Shown here piece by piece: positions 18,017 to 26,483 of a stretch of DNA of 64,000 bases; within the stretch, counting starts at the first letter, position 1; each line of letters opens with the position of its first letter. The stretch covers positions 233,631 to 297,630 of the forward strand of contig NZ_FNHY01000004.1 in assembly GCF_900103605.1 (NCBI RefSeq), given 5' to 3'. Source of the stretch: Psychrobacillus sp. OK028 (GTDB taxonomy: Bacteria; Bacillota; Bacilli; Bacillales_A; Planococcaceae). The notes beneath the pieces were generated by a model. The model ran no database searches. It was not told where the DNA came from and was given only the letters and a program-made list of their open reading frames with translations. Position numbers and translations under genes: made by a program.

Positions 18017-18244
18017 TTATCCTGGATAACGTTCTTCACTCGAGGAAGTAGACTTTGTATTTCGTTTGTCTTTCTCATCCTTCACCTTTTCGTTTAACTC
18101 TTCCACAGGTATAGGATCCACCGTCTTCATATCTTCGTCCGTATCAAAAATACTTTCTTTTTCAGTTTTTAATAGATCAGGATTATCCATAATGCGTCCT
18201 GAGATATCTTGTTTTTCTTTATCTTCTGGATGGTTTTTCGTCAT
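18017..18244 (-). CDS. small acidic hydrophilic protein, unknown
   Basis: A 75-residue protein with no hydrophobic segment, rich in Glu, Asp and Lys (MTKNHPEDKEKQDISGRIMD...), probably disordered. I do not recognise it. The ATG at 18244 is 8 nt from GAGGAG; the ATG three codons upstream is too near. It is divergent from the sigma-B-like small protein gene at 18383 and may belong to the same stress group. Confidence is limited to the good start signal and biased but protein-like composition. Confidence 0.55.
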   Translation of the reverse strand: MTKNHPEDKEKQDISGRIMDNPDLLKTEKESIFDTDEDMKTVDPIPVEELNEKVKDEKDKRNTKSTSSSEERYPG

Positions 18245-18320
18245 TACATTCACTCCTCTTTTTATTATATTCTAAATTGTTTATCCTTTTTTCCGATTAC
18301 TAAACATCGACATATCGATT

Positions 18321-18345
18321 GTTTAATATCTATAAAAGTGGGAAA
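18321..18345 (+). promoter_or_regulatory. sigma-B-like promoter
   Basis: GTTTAA, 13 nt, GGGAAA is a full match to the sigma-B consensus GTTTAA-N12-15-GGGWAW. It lies 38 bp before the start of the 64-residue protein gene at 18383. Confidence 0.6.
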
Positions 18346-18382
18346 ACAACTGATAACCAAATAATTGGAGGAGGAAACTATT

Positions 18383-18577
18383 ATGAAAAGAAACAAAATG
18401 GCACTGACTGCATTAGGACTTGGAGCTGCATATTTAATGAGAAATAAAGAGTCACGTGATAAAATAGCAAAGCAATTTGATAGTTTTACTAATACTCCTA
18501 TTCGCGGAACGAAAACGGGAAATACATCCACTAACTCATCTAATAACAAGGGAATTTTAGGAGGACTGTTTAATTAA
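18383..18577 (+). CDS. small stress-type protein with one membrane-like segment, unknown
   Basis: A 64-residue protein: MKRNKMALTALGLGAAYLMRNKESR forms a short hydrophobic helix with a basic flank, followed by KIAKQFDSF and a Thr/Ser/Asn-rich tail ending GGLFN. It recalls YtxH-like small stress proteins in layout but is too short to assign. GGAGGAGG is 8 nt before the ATG at 18383. A near-perfect sigma-B promoter precedes it, so a general stress role is likely. Confidence 0.6.
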   Translation: MKRNKMALTALGLGAAYLMRNKESRDKIAKQFDSFTNTPIRGTKTGNTSTNSSNNKGILGGLFN

Positions 18578-18590
18578 GTGTGCATAAGAA

Positions 18591-19051
18591 AAACCTGTTA
18601 CTATCGTTTTCGAAGTGCTTTGGACAGGTACTATATAATAATTACCGATTGTTTTTTGAGAGGCTAGTCGTGACTACCGTAACGACTAGCCTCTTTTCCC
18701 AGTAATCTTTTGGAGTCAGCCTCTCCGTCGCCTTACTACAACTCTTAGAAACAGGTTAGTGCGTTTTTGTTTAACTAAAGAATAGATAACTTTCCTTTAG
18801 ATAAGGGGAGCTCTTGAAGATGCAATTTCGTTCGCTTCTCTCCTTCTTTATCTGTTCAAAGCTTACTATTTTTCTTTATTTCCACTTGTAAGGGAAAGCT
18901 ACTTTTTCATCCTTCATATCTATGACCACTATTATCATCTGAGCATATACTCTGCCCACTCTTATTAAGGAGTACCACTCGCTCATTTGATTGGAGTGCG
19001 AGGAGGCTAAGGCAACGCCATCGGAAAGTGTCCACCTGAAACGGAAATCAG
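18591..19051 (+). repeat. dispersed non-coding element, copy A (plus orientation, core shortened)
   Basis: This gene-free stretch aligns over its whole length with the reverse complement of 31368-31950. Shared blocks are AAACCTGTT-CTATCGTTTTCGAAG at the left, an internal hairpin, CCGTCGCC-TACAAC, GAAACAGGT-AGTGCGTTTTTG, GAAGATGCAATTTCGTTCGC, TCTTTATTTCCACT, CATCCTTCAT, TTGATTGGAGTG and ACGGAAATCAG at the right. The GC-rich core after TTGATTGGAGTG is mostly deleted here. No ORF with a ribosome binding site is present. Confidence 0.85.
18659..18694. terminator. hairpin inside repeat copy A
   Basis: AGAGGCTAGTCGT pairs with ACGACTAGCCTCT over 13 bp and is followed by TTTT on the plus strand, preceded by AAAAAAC on the other. 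It may act as a terminator for the 18383 gene. The matching hairpin of copy C has a different sequence but also pairs perfectly. Confidence 0.7.
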
Positions 19052-19093
19052 TAGTATATTTTAGTCTAAAAAGTTTTTATATACTTTCTTTAT

Positions 19094-19137
19094 AAAAAGG
19101 GCTCTGCTTATTAAATTTTAATAAGCAGAGCCCTTTT
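19094..19137. terminator. bidirectional terminator after the SEC-C gene
   Basis: AAAAGGGCTCTGCTTATTA pairs with TAATAAGCAGAGCCCTTTT almost without mismatch; it lies directly after the minus-strand SEC-C gene. Confidence 0.85.
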
Positions 19138-19146
19138 ATATTTAAA

Positions 19147-20133
19147 TTATTTTGCTTTGTAGTACTCAGTTAACTCATTGTAGTACTTATTTAAAGAAGA
19201 TGTAGAAACTTCAAAAGTCTCTGCGATTTCTTTTATCGTCATATCAAACGGTTCAAATAACCCATTTTCTTGACCAAATCGGATGGCACCAGCAGCAATT
19301 GCAACTTCCTTCCGGGCATTTGGCTGTTGCTCTACTAAATAATCCTCTATTATTTCTATAAACTTGCCATATTCACGATTGTTTTTCTCTAAGAAATCTA
19401 TCGCTACCTGTAATACTCCGACTTCAAAGCGTGTATATTCTCCACCCTCATAGCCATTTTCTCCAAGTAATTTCCATAAATTCGCTCCTGTTTCCTTTAG
19501 AAAGGCTGAAGCGGATAATGTCTCTTGTTTTTCAAATTCTTTTTCCAATTTATCAAATACTTCCTGATGATCGACTGGGAAAAAGACCAAGCTAGAAATT
19601 GCTAAATAATGATTTTCTTTGTTTGTGCCGTCTGGCAAGATGAAGCAGTATACGTGAACTCCGATAGGTACGGGCTTATCGCTTTCTCTTCTAAGTAAAA
19701 TGCTTTCTTTCGTTAGAATATGCGTAACAGTCATATAATGCTCGTCTACTTTTTCTACTTTTCCAACAAAAACCTGTGGCTCGTTCCACTGACTCAATAC
19801 ATTTTGCGTAGAAGGCCTTACCATAAGTTTCTTTTGCTTTTCCAGATAGTTTAACCAGATTTCCTGCTTATAATGGAAAAAGAATTCATCCATAACAATC
19901 GCTTCAAGCATTTCCAAGTCTAAATAGTCACCTGTTGCTTTGCTCCAATTACGCACCAAATCGGCGTATTCTTCCATGTCCTTACGCTCGGGATAACATT
20001 CATAAAAAGATTGCAATATACGTTCCAGTTCTTCTGTTTTTACCTCTTCTATAGAATCATTCTGCTTTGACTCGCAGCACTTTTTGTATTTTTTCCCACT
20101 ACCACATGGACAAGGATCATTTCGACCTACCAT
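19147..20133 (-). CDS. SEC-C metal-binding domain protein
   Basis: A 328-residue soluble protein with an N-terminal SEC-C zinc motif, RNDPCPCGSGKKYKKCC (residues 4-20), of the type found at the SecA C-terminus. The rest is an uncharacterised alpha/beta region, and the last 60 residues hold a possible helix-turn-helix (TIKEIAETFEVSTSSLNKYYNEL). Stand-alone SEC-C proteins are often nucleic acid or ribosome associated, but no role is established. It is divergent from the 143-residue gene at 20343. Confidence 0.75.
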   Translation of the reverse strand: MVGRNDPCPCGSGKKYKKCCESKQNDSIEEVKTEELERILQSFYECYPERKDMEEYADLVRNWSKATGDYLDLEMLEAIVMDEFFFHYKQEIWLNYLEKQKKLMVRPSTQNVLSQWNEPQVFVGKVEKVDEHYMTVTHILTKESILLRRESDKPVPIGVHVYCFILPDGTNKENHYLAISSLVFFPVDHQEVFDKLEKEFEKQETLSASAFLKETGANLWKLLGENGYEGGEYTRFEVGVLQVAIDFLEKNNREYGKFIEIIEDYLVEQQPNARKEVAIAAGAIRFGQENGLFEPFDMTIKEIAETFEVSTSSLNKYYNELTEYYKAK

Positions 20134-20342
20134 TTATAACACTTCCTTCTCTTTTGGTAAGTGCTTATTTTAACATGAAAGTAAGAAAAATTTAAGATTT
20201 AGTCAAAAATAGATAAAAATATACACAACCATTTTATAAAATTTCAAAAAATAACAATCAAATCTTACTGTAACTAAGATTTCCTCACGAAAATAGGGTA
20301 TACTAAACATAGGAGTCTGTAAATGTTGAGGAGGTATGGAAT

Positions 20343-20774
20343 ATGTCAGTCGCTAGTGAAGCGTCTCAAGTGAACTTAGATTTTCTTATAAATGATTTAG
20401 GTCTCAAGCAAGTGTCGAATACAGCTTTGTTCCGTAAAGGAAATATTTTAGTTCTATCACCATCTGTTCAAAACAAATCGAATACGTTCGAGTTAGGTGA
20501 ATCCCTAATGAAAAAATACAATCCCGAAACAGACGAAGGTTATTTACTTATTCGGATAAAAGAAAAGTTTTTAATGGCTAAGCTACACCCATTTCAACGT
20601 AAAATGATGACAAAGGACACAGAAAAGAGTACAAAAAGTAAACCGTCTTTTTGGAAATTTAATGTAATTGAGTCCATCATTCCACGTATAGAAAATAGTG
20701 GTGACCGAGAGTTAACCTACAAAATACAAGCCCCTACTAAGAAACAACTTATCTCTTTTTTCAATAAAAATTAA
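20343..20774 (+). CDS. hypothetical soluble protein
   Basis: A 143-residue protein (MSVASEASQVNLDFLINDLG...) with no signal peptide or membrane segment and a Lys-rich middle (TKDTEKSTKSKPSFWKF). I do not recognise a family. GAGGAGG lies 8 nt before the ATG, and a TATACT hexamer with upstream GGG at 20298-20306 could be its -10. A strong terminator follows. The gene structure looks real; the function is unknown. Confidence 0.65.
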   Translation: MSVASEASQVNLDFLINDLGLKQVSNTALFRKGNILVLSPSVQNKSNTFELGESLMKKYNPETDEGYLLIRIKEKFLMAKLHPFQRKMMTKDTEKSTKSKPSFWKFNVIESIIPRIENSGDRELTYKIQAPTKKQLISFFNKN

Positions 20775-20778
20775 ACAT

Positions 20779-20824
20779 ACTCAAGTACTTGGAAAGTTTA
20801 AGCCATGTACTTGGGTTTTTTTTA
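20779..20824 (+). terminator. terminator of the 20343 gene
   Basis: CTCAAGTACTTGG pairs with CCATGTACTTGGG (one mismatch), followed by TTTTTTT. Confidence 0.8.
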
Positions 20825-20896
20825 TTATCTCATCCTGTTTAAATGGATTGAAATTAGCCATATTAAAATGGAACGAATGATGGGAAGGAGATTTGT

Positions 20897-21052
20897 ATGG
20901 GGAGAGATAATAAGCAAGGACAAAGTAATAACAAGGATACACTACCTCAAACACCAAAAAATCTAAAAATCAAACCAAGCGATATCCGAGAAGAATTCGC
21001 TAAGGAATTTGAAGAATTAGAAAAAAGTAAACCAAAAGCAAAAAGAAAATAA
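20897..21052 (+). CDS. YfhD-like small protein
   Basis: A 51-residue hydrophilic protein, MGRDNKQGQSNNKDTLPQTPKNLKI..., ending in a Lys-rich tail. The MGR start, Asn/Lys-rich opening and LPQTPKN block resemble the Bacillales YfhD family of small proteins, and the following I-x-E-E-F-A-x-E-F-E segment suits that family's acidic helix. The role of YfhD is unknown. GGAAGGAG is 6 nt before the ATG at 20897. It is followed at once by a large inverted repeat shared with ptsI. Confidence 0.6.
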   Translation: MGRDNKQGQSNNKDTLPQTPKNLKIKPSDIREEFAKEFEELEKSKPKAKRK

Positions 21053-21103
21053 GCTTCATGAGTAACCCACTTATATTGAGTGGGTTTTCATGAAGCTTTA
21101 ATC
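21051..21103. terminator. bidirectional terminator between the YfhD-like gene and ptsI
   Basis: AAGCTTCATGA / TCATGAAGCTT flank an inner AACCCACT / AGTGGGTT stem around TATATTG, giving a nearly continuous 19-bp stem. Confidence 0.85.
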
Positions 21104-21111
21104 TTAATCTA

Positions 21112-22830
21112 TTAAGCTTTTAATGCCTCTTTCACATATTGCTTCACTTGCTCGGACGTTTGCATAGCCAGAGCCTTTTCAGCAAGCTGTTTCATTTCTA
21201 GTTGAGTCAGTTGGTTTATCTGATTTCTTGCTTTTAGCATAGAAGGGGCACTCATGGAGAACTCGTCTAATCCTAAACCAAGTAATAATGGGATGGCGAT
21301 TGAATCCCCTGCCATTTCTCCACACATACCTGTCCACTTTCCTTCAGCATGAGAGGCATCGATGACCATTTTAACTAAGCGTAAAATAGACGGATGATAA
21401 GGCTGATATAAATAAGCTACTGATTCGTTCATTCGATCTGCAGCCATCGTATATTGGATTAAATCATTTGTCCCAATACTGAAGAAATCTACTTCTTTGG
21501 CAAATTGGTCAGCCAGTATTGCGGTGGATGGAATTTCTACCATAATACCAATTTCTATATTATCCGATACTAATGTACCTTCCTGTTGAAGCAGTTCTTT
21601 CTCCTCAAGGAGTAGTTTTTTTGCTTCTCTAAATTCTTCTAGTGTCGCAATCATAGGGAACATTATTTTAAGATTACCGAAATTACTTGCACGTAGTAAA
21701 GCACGAAGCTGAGTTCTGAAAATAGTTTGTTCCTCTAAGCAAAGTCTAATTGCACGGAAACCAAGAAATGGATTCATCTCTTCTGGAAGATTTAAATACG
21801 GAAGCTGTTTGTCTCCACCAATATCCAATGTTCGAACTACTACAGGCTTATCGCCCATTTGCTCAAGTACCTCTTTATAAGCTTGAAACTGCTCTTCCTC
21901 TGTAGGTAATGAATCTCTTTCCATATACAGAAACTCAGTGCGGTAAAGTCCTATTCCTTCTCCACCGTTTTCAAGAACACTTGATACATCCTTTGGAGTT
22001 CCAATGTTTGCAGCAACTTCTACATGGATACCATCTAAAGTAATCGTTTGCTTATTTTTCAATAATGCAAGTTCTTTTTTCTCCGCATCCTGTTCATTTC
22101 TTTTTTCAACATAGCTTTCGATAACATCATTGGGAGGATTAATAATTACTTCCCCATTATCTCCGTCCACAATGATTAAATCGCCCTGTTTAATAGCAGT
22201 GGTAGCACTTTTGGTACCAACAACTGCTGGTATCTCTAAAGAGCGAGCCATAATAGCAGAATGAGAAGTGCGGCCACCCATATCCGTTGTAAAGCCTTTA
22301 GCAAAAGCTCTATTTAATTGAGCTGTATCTGAAGGGGCTAAATCGTTGGAGATAATAATTACCTCTTCATCTATTAGACCGATATTCGGAATTTCTACAG
22401 CTAACAGTCTTGCAATTACTCGTTTTGTTACATCTCTTATATCAGCTGCACGCTCACGCATATACTCGTTATCAAGCTGTTCAAACATAACAATTAATGT
22501 ATCGGCAGTTTCTTGTAAAGCGGCCTCTGCATTTAATGCTTCGTCATTTATTTTACTTTCAACGGTACCTAATAACTCAGGGTCACTAAGAACGAGCAAA
22601 TGTGCATCAAAAATTGCAGCATTTTCTGCTCCTAAGTCAATTTCCGCACGCTCGCGTATTTTTTGAAGCTCCTGTTTTGCAGCATCAACTGCTTCATGAA
22701 ATCGAGCGACTTCCTCTTCTTTATTAGATACAGTGTTTCTTGAGATTGTTAAATCGGGTTCTGTCATTAAAAATGCTTTACCAATGGCTATTCCACTGGA
22801 TGCAGCAATTCCTTTTACATTTACGGTCAT
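21112..22830 (-). CDS. ptsI: phosphoenolpyruvate-protein phosphotransferase (PTS enzyme I)
   Basis: A 572-residue enzyme I, which takes phosphate from PEP and passes it to HPr for sugar uptake. The phospho-histidine loop [19 protein letters not shown] is visible near residue 190 (His in TSHSA), and the PEP-binding barrel holds [20 protein letters not shown] and the catalytic Cys in [11 protein letters not shown] near 502. Length is typical. It starts two nt after the ptsH stop, so the two are translated together. The downstream inverted repeat at 21051-21103 ends the operon. Confidence 0.97.
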   Translation of the reverse strand: MTVNVKGIAASSGIAIGKAFLMTEPDLTISRNTVSNKEEEVARFHEAVDAAKQELQKIRERAEIDLGAENAAIFDAHLLVLSDPELLGTVESKINDEALNAEAALQETADTLIVMFEQLDNEYMRERAADIRDVTKRVIARLLAVEIPNIGLIDEEVIIISNDLAPSDTAQLNRAFAKGFTTDMGGRTSHSAIMARSLEIPAVVGTKSATTAIKQGDLIIVDGDNGEVIINPPNDVIESYVEKRNEQDAEKKELALLKNKQTITLDGIHVEVAANIGTPKDVSSVLENGGEGIGLYRTEFLYMERDSLPTEEEQFQAYKEVLEQMGDKPVVVRTLDIGGDKQLPYLNLPEEMNPFLGFRAIRLCLEEQTIFRTQLRALLRASNFGNLKIMFPMIATLEEFREAKKLLLEEKELLQQEGTLVSDNIEIGIMVEIPSTAILADQFAKEVDFFSIGTNDLIQYTMAADRMNESVAYLYQPYHPSILRLVKMVIDASHAEGKWTGMCGEMAGDSIAIPLLLGLGLDEFSMSAPSMLKARNQINQLTQLEMKQLAEKALAMQTSEQVKQYVKEALKA

Positions 22831-22832
22831 GA

Positions 22833-23096
22833 CTAAATAATCCCTTCAGATTTAAGGAAGCTTTCAATAGCCTCTAATGCTTCCTGTTGGTCTGTTCCCT
22901 CAGCGGATATAGAAATATCCCCTCCTTGACCAACTCCTAATGACATAACACCTAGAATCGATTTTAGATTAACTTTTTTCCCTTTATACTCCATGAAAAT
23001 ATCTGAAACATACTTGGAAGCTATTTGGACTAGCCCCGTTGCTGGTCTTGCGTGAATTCCTGATTCTGCTACTACTGTATATGTGTGATTAGTCAT
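22833..23096 (-). CDS. ptsH: phosphocarrier protein HPr
   Basis: An 87-residue HPr. The active His15 is in [10 protein letters not shown] and the regulatory Ser46, target of HPr kinase, is in [11 protein letters not shown]. With Ser46 intact, HPr can serve both sugar transport and CcpA-dependent catabolite repression, which fits the cre-like box at 3045. A GGAG lies 8-9 nt before the ATG. First gene of ptsHI; the promoter should lie in 23097-23290, where no clear hexamers were assigned. Confidence 0.97.
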   Translation of the reverse strand: MTNHTYTVVAESGIHARPATGLVQIASKYVSDIFMEYKGKKVNLKSILGVMSLGVGQGGDISISAEGTDQQEALEAIESFLKSEGII

Positions 23097-23302
23097 ATTA
23101 AACTACTCCTTTAGATTTTTTTTTATTCTTTCTTAATGTCATTCCTTATATTACTAAGTATAAAGGAATCTAGCTAGAAATTTCTACTAATATGATAACT
23201 AGGTAAAGAAATCGATCTTTTTAGTTGCCTGTGTTTCCTAACTATTTTGAAATGAAACTATTTCTTTGATAAAACGTATTTGGTGTAGAGGTGATTGAAA
23301 TT

Positions 23303-24148
23303 ATGACAGATTCACAGGATTGGTTACAGACTGAGTTGGTAAAAATAGAGGCTTGGGAGAAGAATCAAGGGGACCTATGGTTTTGGGAAAAGCTAGGGCG
23401 ATTGCCGTTTAAAATTATGGATAAATGGACTCCAAAATTTGTTCAAACAAAAATGGGTTCGTTAATTGATGAACTTGGTCAATATATACAAACGGGTGGC
23501 AGCTATTTAAGTTCAACAACTAAGATTAAATCCTATTATCCAAACATGGGAATGGAAAATATAGACGATGTAAAAGGATTGTCTATTTCAACAATGGACA
23601 AGGCTGTTGAAGGAATTACTAAAAACAGAAAAAATATCGCTACTGTCCAAGGCGCCGGAACAGGTATTGGGGGAATCTTTACGTTATCGATTGATATTCC
23701 ATTCTTGTTAGGTTTACAACTGAAAACGTTACAGGATATTGCCATTTGCTATGGTTATGATCCCAATGATAAGAAAGAGCGCTTGTTCATTATAAAATCG
23801 CTTCAATTTGTTTCTTCTGATATTGTCGGTAAACAAGCTATTTTGTCTCAGTTATCTAAGTTTGATAAACAAGACGAAGAGACAAAACGTGAGGTTTTAT
23901 CGGAAATTCAAGGCTGGCGTGAAGTGGTATTTTCTTACCGAGATCAATTTGGTTGGAAAAAGCTATTTCAAATGGTTCCAATTGCAGGGCTTGTATTTGG
24001 TGCATTTATTAATCGTTCCGCTATTAATGATATTGCAGAAGCTGGTATGATGCTTTATCGAAAGAGAAGAATTGTGGAAAGATTGAGCGAAGATAGCACG
24101 CAAAACCTCTCAATAAGAAAAAACGGGTCTAATGACACCCGGTCCTAA
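23303..24148 (+). CDS. EcsC family protein
   Basis: A 281-residue protein of the EcsC family. Family marks are the aromatic N-terminus (WEKLGRLPFKIMDKWTPKFVQ), TVQGAGTGIGGIFTLSIDIPFLLGLQLKTLQDIAICYG (described here as residues about 115-155, split across a glycine-rich hydrophobic stretch) and a late hydrophobic segment MVPIAGLVFGAFINRSAI. It probably associates with the membrane; EcsC itself is linked to the Ecs ABC transporter, but no ecsAB genes are here and no activity is known. The ATG at 23303 is 9 nt from GAGGTG; an upstream GTG would sit on that site. Confidence 0.8.
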   Translation: MTDSQDWLQTELVKIEAWEKNQGDLWFWEKLGRLPFKIMDKWTPKFVQTKMGSLIDELGQYIQTGGSYLSSTTKIKSYYPNMGMENIDDVKGLSISTMDKAVEGITKNRKNIATVQGAGTGIGGIFTLSIDIPFLLGLQLKTLQDIAICYGYDPNDKKERLFIIKSLQFVSSDIVGKQAILSQLSKFDKQDEETKREVLSEIQGWREVVFSYRDQFGWKKLFQMVPIAGLVFGAFINRSAINDIAEAGMMLYRKRRIVERLSEDSTQNLSIRKNGSNDTRS

Positions 24149-24154
24149 AAAAAA

Positions 24155-24255
24155 TTGATTTCCGCTCCGGTCGGACGCTTTCCGTGGGCACGGCTCGAGC
24201 CTGTAGTCTCTCCCTCGTGCTGTCCCACAGGAGTCGCCGACCTGCGCTACAATCA
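24155..24255 (-). repeat. dispersed element core, copy B1 (minus orientation)
   Basis: Read on the minus strand it runs GATTGTAGCG ... GGCGACTCCTGTGGGA ... CTACAGG ... CACGGAAAGCGTCC ... GCGGAAATC, the same order of blocks as in copies B2 and C. The CCTGTGG / CTACAGG stem replaces CCaGCGGG / CCCGCaGG of copy C with base pairing kept. It begins directly after the EcsC gene. Confidence 0.8.
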
Positions 24256-24476
24256 ACAAAACCACTTTATATTTAGGAAGTAAAAATACTATATCACATA
24301 AATAAGCAGTCTAGCTCTATCTTCATCCTAGAATATTAAGTCTACTTTCTACCTCTATCATTATACAGAAATTTTAATTCAAAAAAGATAGAATATGATT
24401 TGATCCATAAAATTTGCCCAATTTTTTTATTTTAGCAATAAGCTATGCCAAATCTCTTTGTGTAGTATTACACATC
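24256..24476. other. AT-rich spacer between two inverted repeat cores
   Basis: About 220 bp with no ORF, promoter or terminator that I could support. It separates the oppositely oriented cores B1 and B2 and carries only faint similarity to the AT-rich arm of copies A and C (for example CAATAAGCTATGCC against the AGC-TATATCTTATTG region). Confidence 0.5.
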
Positions 24477-24603
24477 AATTGATTGGAGTGTAAGGTGGCG
24501 ACTCCGGCGGGATAAGCGAGAAAGTCGAGACCCCGCAGGGAGCGAAGCGAACGAGGAGGCTCGGCCTCGCCCGCGGAAAGCGTCCACCTGGAACGAAAAT
24601 CAT
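24477..24603 (+). repeat. dispersed element core, copy B2 (plus orientation)
   Basis: AATTGATTGGAGTG, GGCGACTCC, GCGGGATAAGCGAGAAAGTC, GAGACCCCGCAGG, GAACGAGGAGGCTCGGCC, CCCGCGGAAAGCGTC and GAACG-AAATCA follow in the same order as the reverse complement of 31368-31500, at roughly 90% identity. GC content is far above the surroundings. Confidence 0.9.
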
Positions 24604-24670
24604 AGGATTATTCATTCTTACAAGTCATTTTAACCCCGTGTTCATGGAACATTTTTATATACTTTCTTTT

Positions 24671-24704
24671 TAAAAAAGACCTATTTGAAAATCAAATAGG
24701 TCTC
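24671..24704 (-). terminator. terminator of the general stress protein 26 gene
   Basis: AGACCTATTTG pairs with CAAATAGGTCT over 11 bp; on the minus strand it is followed by TTTTTTAAAAAG. Confidence 0.85.
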
Positions 24705-24727
24705 GCATTAATATAGAGAGAGGAATC

Positions 24728-25147
24728 TTAAAGTTCAATTACTTGGGGTTCTTCTCCTTTTGTATTCATTAATCGCATTTGTGTCGGAGTTACTTTTAAG
24801 ATTAAAAGATCAGGATCTTCTGGACCGTCGAACCAGCCTTTCAAAGCCTTATTCCACACTTTTTCTTTCATAGCTTCGTCATCGGATTCAATAACTGTCC
24901 CTTCAATTTCTAAAAAACTGTCCCCAAATCCATGCCCATCATAGCCTAAAAGAATATGTGTATTTGGATTTTGCTTCAGCTCTTCCGCTTTATGTGTCTT
25001 TTTACTTGTCGCTGTATAGAGTGTAAAGTTATCGTTAAAGAACGTCATATAACGAGAATGTGGTTTATTTCCCTGAACTGTCGCCATTGTACCAATCATA
25101 TTCTTATCTAGGATTTTTAGCGCTTCTTCTTTTGCGGTCTTTGCCAT
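24728..25147 (-). CDS. general stress protein 26-type pyridoxamine 5'-phosphate oxidase-like protein
   Basis: A 139-residue FMN-binding split-barrel protein. The pattern TMATVQGNKPHSRYMTFFND, then LYTATSKKTHKAEELKQNPNTHILLG (seen as two adjacent strands), and FLEIEGTVIESDDEAMKEKVW is that of general stress protein 26 (YdaG in Bacillus subtilis), a sigma-B-dependent protein. It likely binds a flavin, but substrate and activity are unknown. The ATG at 25147 follows GGAG by 10 nt; seven more in-frame codons upstream start without a good site. A matching sigma-B promoter lies at 25185-25210. Confidence 0.85.
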   Translation of the reverse strand: MAKTAKEEALKILDKNMIGTMATVQGNKPHSRYMTFFNDNFTLYTATSKKTHKAEELKQNPNTHILLGYDGHGFGDSFLEIEGTVIESDDEAMKEKVWNKALKGWFDGPEDPDLLILKVTPTQMRLMNTKGEEPQVIEL

Positions 25148-25184
25148 GTATAACACTCTCCTTTTCATATATCCTCTTTTGTAT

Positions 25185-25210
25185 TATTCCTTTGTCTGCT
25201 CGTATTAAAC
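25185..25210 (-). promoter_or_regulatory. sigma-B-like promoter of the general stress protein 26 gene
   Basis: Minus strand GTTTAA, 14 nt, GGAATA. The -35 is a perfect sigma-B box and the -10 differs from GGGWAW at the third base. It lies 38 bp before the ATG and overlaps the end of the patatin gene spacer. Confidence 0.55.
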
Positions 25211-25217
25211 ATCTTAC

Positions 25218-26090
25218 TTACCAAAATTTTAAAAATTGAATGGCACGGCTTCTACCCTTTTCGAGTAATTCCTGTTTCGTTTCTTCGCTCAAATCAAACT
25301 GCGTAGCTCCGTAATCCTCCACAGGTATAAATATAATGTTCTTTTCAATTTTCCTTGAAATGTATCTTTCATCATGTGCATTTTTCATAGTGGAAAATAA
25401 TGCTTCAAATAAATGTAAGCCATTTCTTATTTTCCGAGGTTCCATCTCTTCTGATTTACTACTTAGCTTTAAGCCTAATATCGGTCTCTCTTTATTTCCA
25501 TTGTCAAAAATCCACATTGGAAAATTACTTAACACACCGCCATCCACAATAATCGTATCAGCTGACGTAACCTTCAATTTGACTGGTTCAAAGAAAAAAG
25601 GAATACCACAGCTCATACGAAGAGCACGTGCAATTGGGAAACTTGCTGCTGATATACCGTATCGCTCTAGGTCATCTGGAAGAACCATCATTTTACCGTT
25701 TGTAAGATCAGAAGCAACTAATTTCAGCGAACCTGGTTCAATATCTGAAAAAGTATATACCCCTTTTAAAGCCAGCTTTTCTAAAAACCAATTTTCGAGC
25801 GTCTTTCCCTGATATAACCCTAAGCGCCAATAAAGATTAATCCATTTCATCAAAGGCAATGGGAGGATTGTTTTGCGTGGATCTAAAAGGGTTAAAGTAT
25901 CAAGTTCGTTTAATAATTCCTCTATTTCTTTACTCGTAAATCCAGCAGCAATAAAGCAGGCAAGTATAGCTCCTGCACTAGTTCCTGCTACTCTTTTAAA
26001 ACGATATCCTTTTTCTTCTAGCACCTGATAGGCTCCTACTAACGCAAAGCCTTTTAATCCACCTCCTGAAAAAACACCATCTATTAACAA
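25218..26090 (-). CDS. patatin-like phospholipase family protein
   Basis: A 290-residue acyl hydrolase with the Ser-Asp dyad of patatins: oxyanion loop SGGGLKG (residues 8-14), nucleophile in GTSAG (about 36-40), and catalytic Asp in VDGGVLSNFP (about 183-192). No signal peptide, so cytoplasmic. It would cleave acyl esters of membrane or storage lipids. The start is placed at the first in-frame ATG, near AAGGGGAT. It is upstream of the general stress protein 26 gene on the same strand with a 70-nt gap that carries the sigma-B box, so they are probably separate units. Confidence 0.88.
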   Translation of the reverse strand: MLIDGVFSGGGLKGFALVGAYQVLEEKGYRFKRVAGTSAGAILACFIAAGFTSKEIEELLNELDTLTLLDPRKTILPLPLMKWINLYWRLGLYQGKTLENWFLEKLALKGVYTFSDIEPGSLKLVASDLTNGKMMVLPDDLERYGISAASFPIARALRMSCGIPFFFEPVKLKVTSADTIIVDGGVLSNFPMWIFDNGNKERPILGLKLSSKSEEMEPRKIRNGLHLFEALFSTMKNAHDERYISRKIEKNIIFIPVEDYGATQFDLSEETKQELLEKGRSRAIQFLKFW

Positions 26091-26173
26091 TTGAACATCC
26101 CCTTTTTTCTAGCTGTTGATACACTGTAAGAAAAAATAGGAAGAAATAGAACCTTAAAGTTTGGGCACATTAA

Positions 26174-26216
26174 AAAAAGCCCATTCCAAAACTAATACTG
26201 TCTTGTGAATGGGATT
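26174..26216 (-). terminator. terminator of the 57-residue protein gene
   Basis: CCCATTC and GAATGGG form a 7-bp stem with a 19-nt loop; on the minus strand it is followed by GCTTTTTTTAA. Confidence 0.6.
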
Positions 26217-26235
26217 TTAATTATTGTCTTTGTTA

Positions 26236-26409
26236 TTAATGTTTTTGTTTATTGGAATTAGCCTTTTCTTTAACTGCATCATTTTTCTTTTTTTGATTAT
26301 CATTGTTTTGCACGTATACATCTAAGTCATCCGGACTGACATCATATCCGAAACCATATTCTTCACGGTCTAATGAATTACTTTTGTTTTTATTGTTTTT
26401 CTTCGGCAT
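26236..26409 (-). CDS. small hydrophilic protein, unknown
   Basis: A 57-residue protein, MPKKNNKNKSNSLDREEYGFG..., Lys/Asn-rich at both ends with an acidic centre (DVSPDDLDVYVQNND). No membrane segment. I do not recognise it; the composition recalls small spore or stress proteins of Bacillales. GGAGGTG is 7 nt before the ATG at 26409, and the terminator listed at 26174-26216 follows the stop, so it looks like a complete single-gene unit. Confidence 0.6.
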   Translation of the reverse strand: MPKKNNKNKSNSLDREEYGFGYDVSPDDLDVYVQNNDNQKKKNDAVKEKANSNKQKH

Positions 26410-26483
26410 GTAAATTCACCTCCATGAAGAATAATGTGTGTAAGTTATTCGGTTTTATTCGCCCATTACTCAGGTGTGAATTA

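Noticed and set aside
18578..19146. Transposase remnant in the long gap before the SEC-C gene
   Set aside because: No frame resembles a transposase; the stretch aligns instead with the non-coding element at 31368-31950.
23097..23302. Riboswitch or attenuator in front of ptsH
   Set aside because: No conserved aptamer motif or terminator-antiterminator pair was visible.
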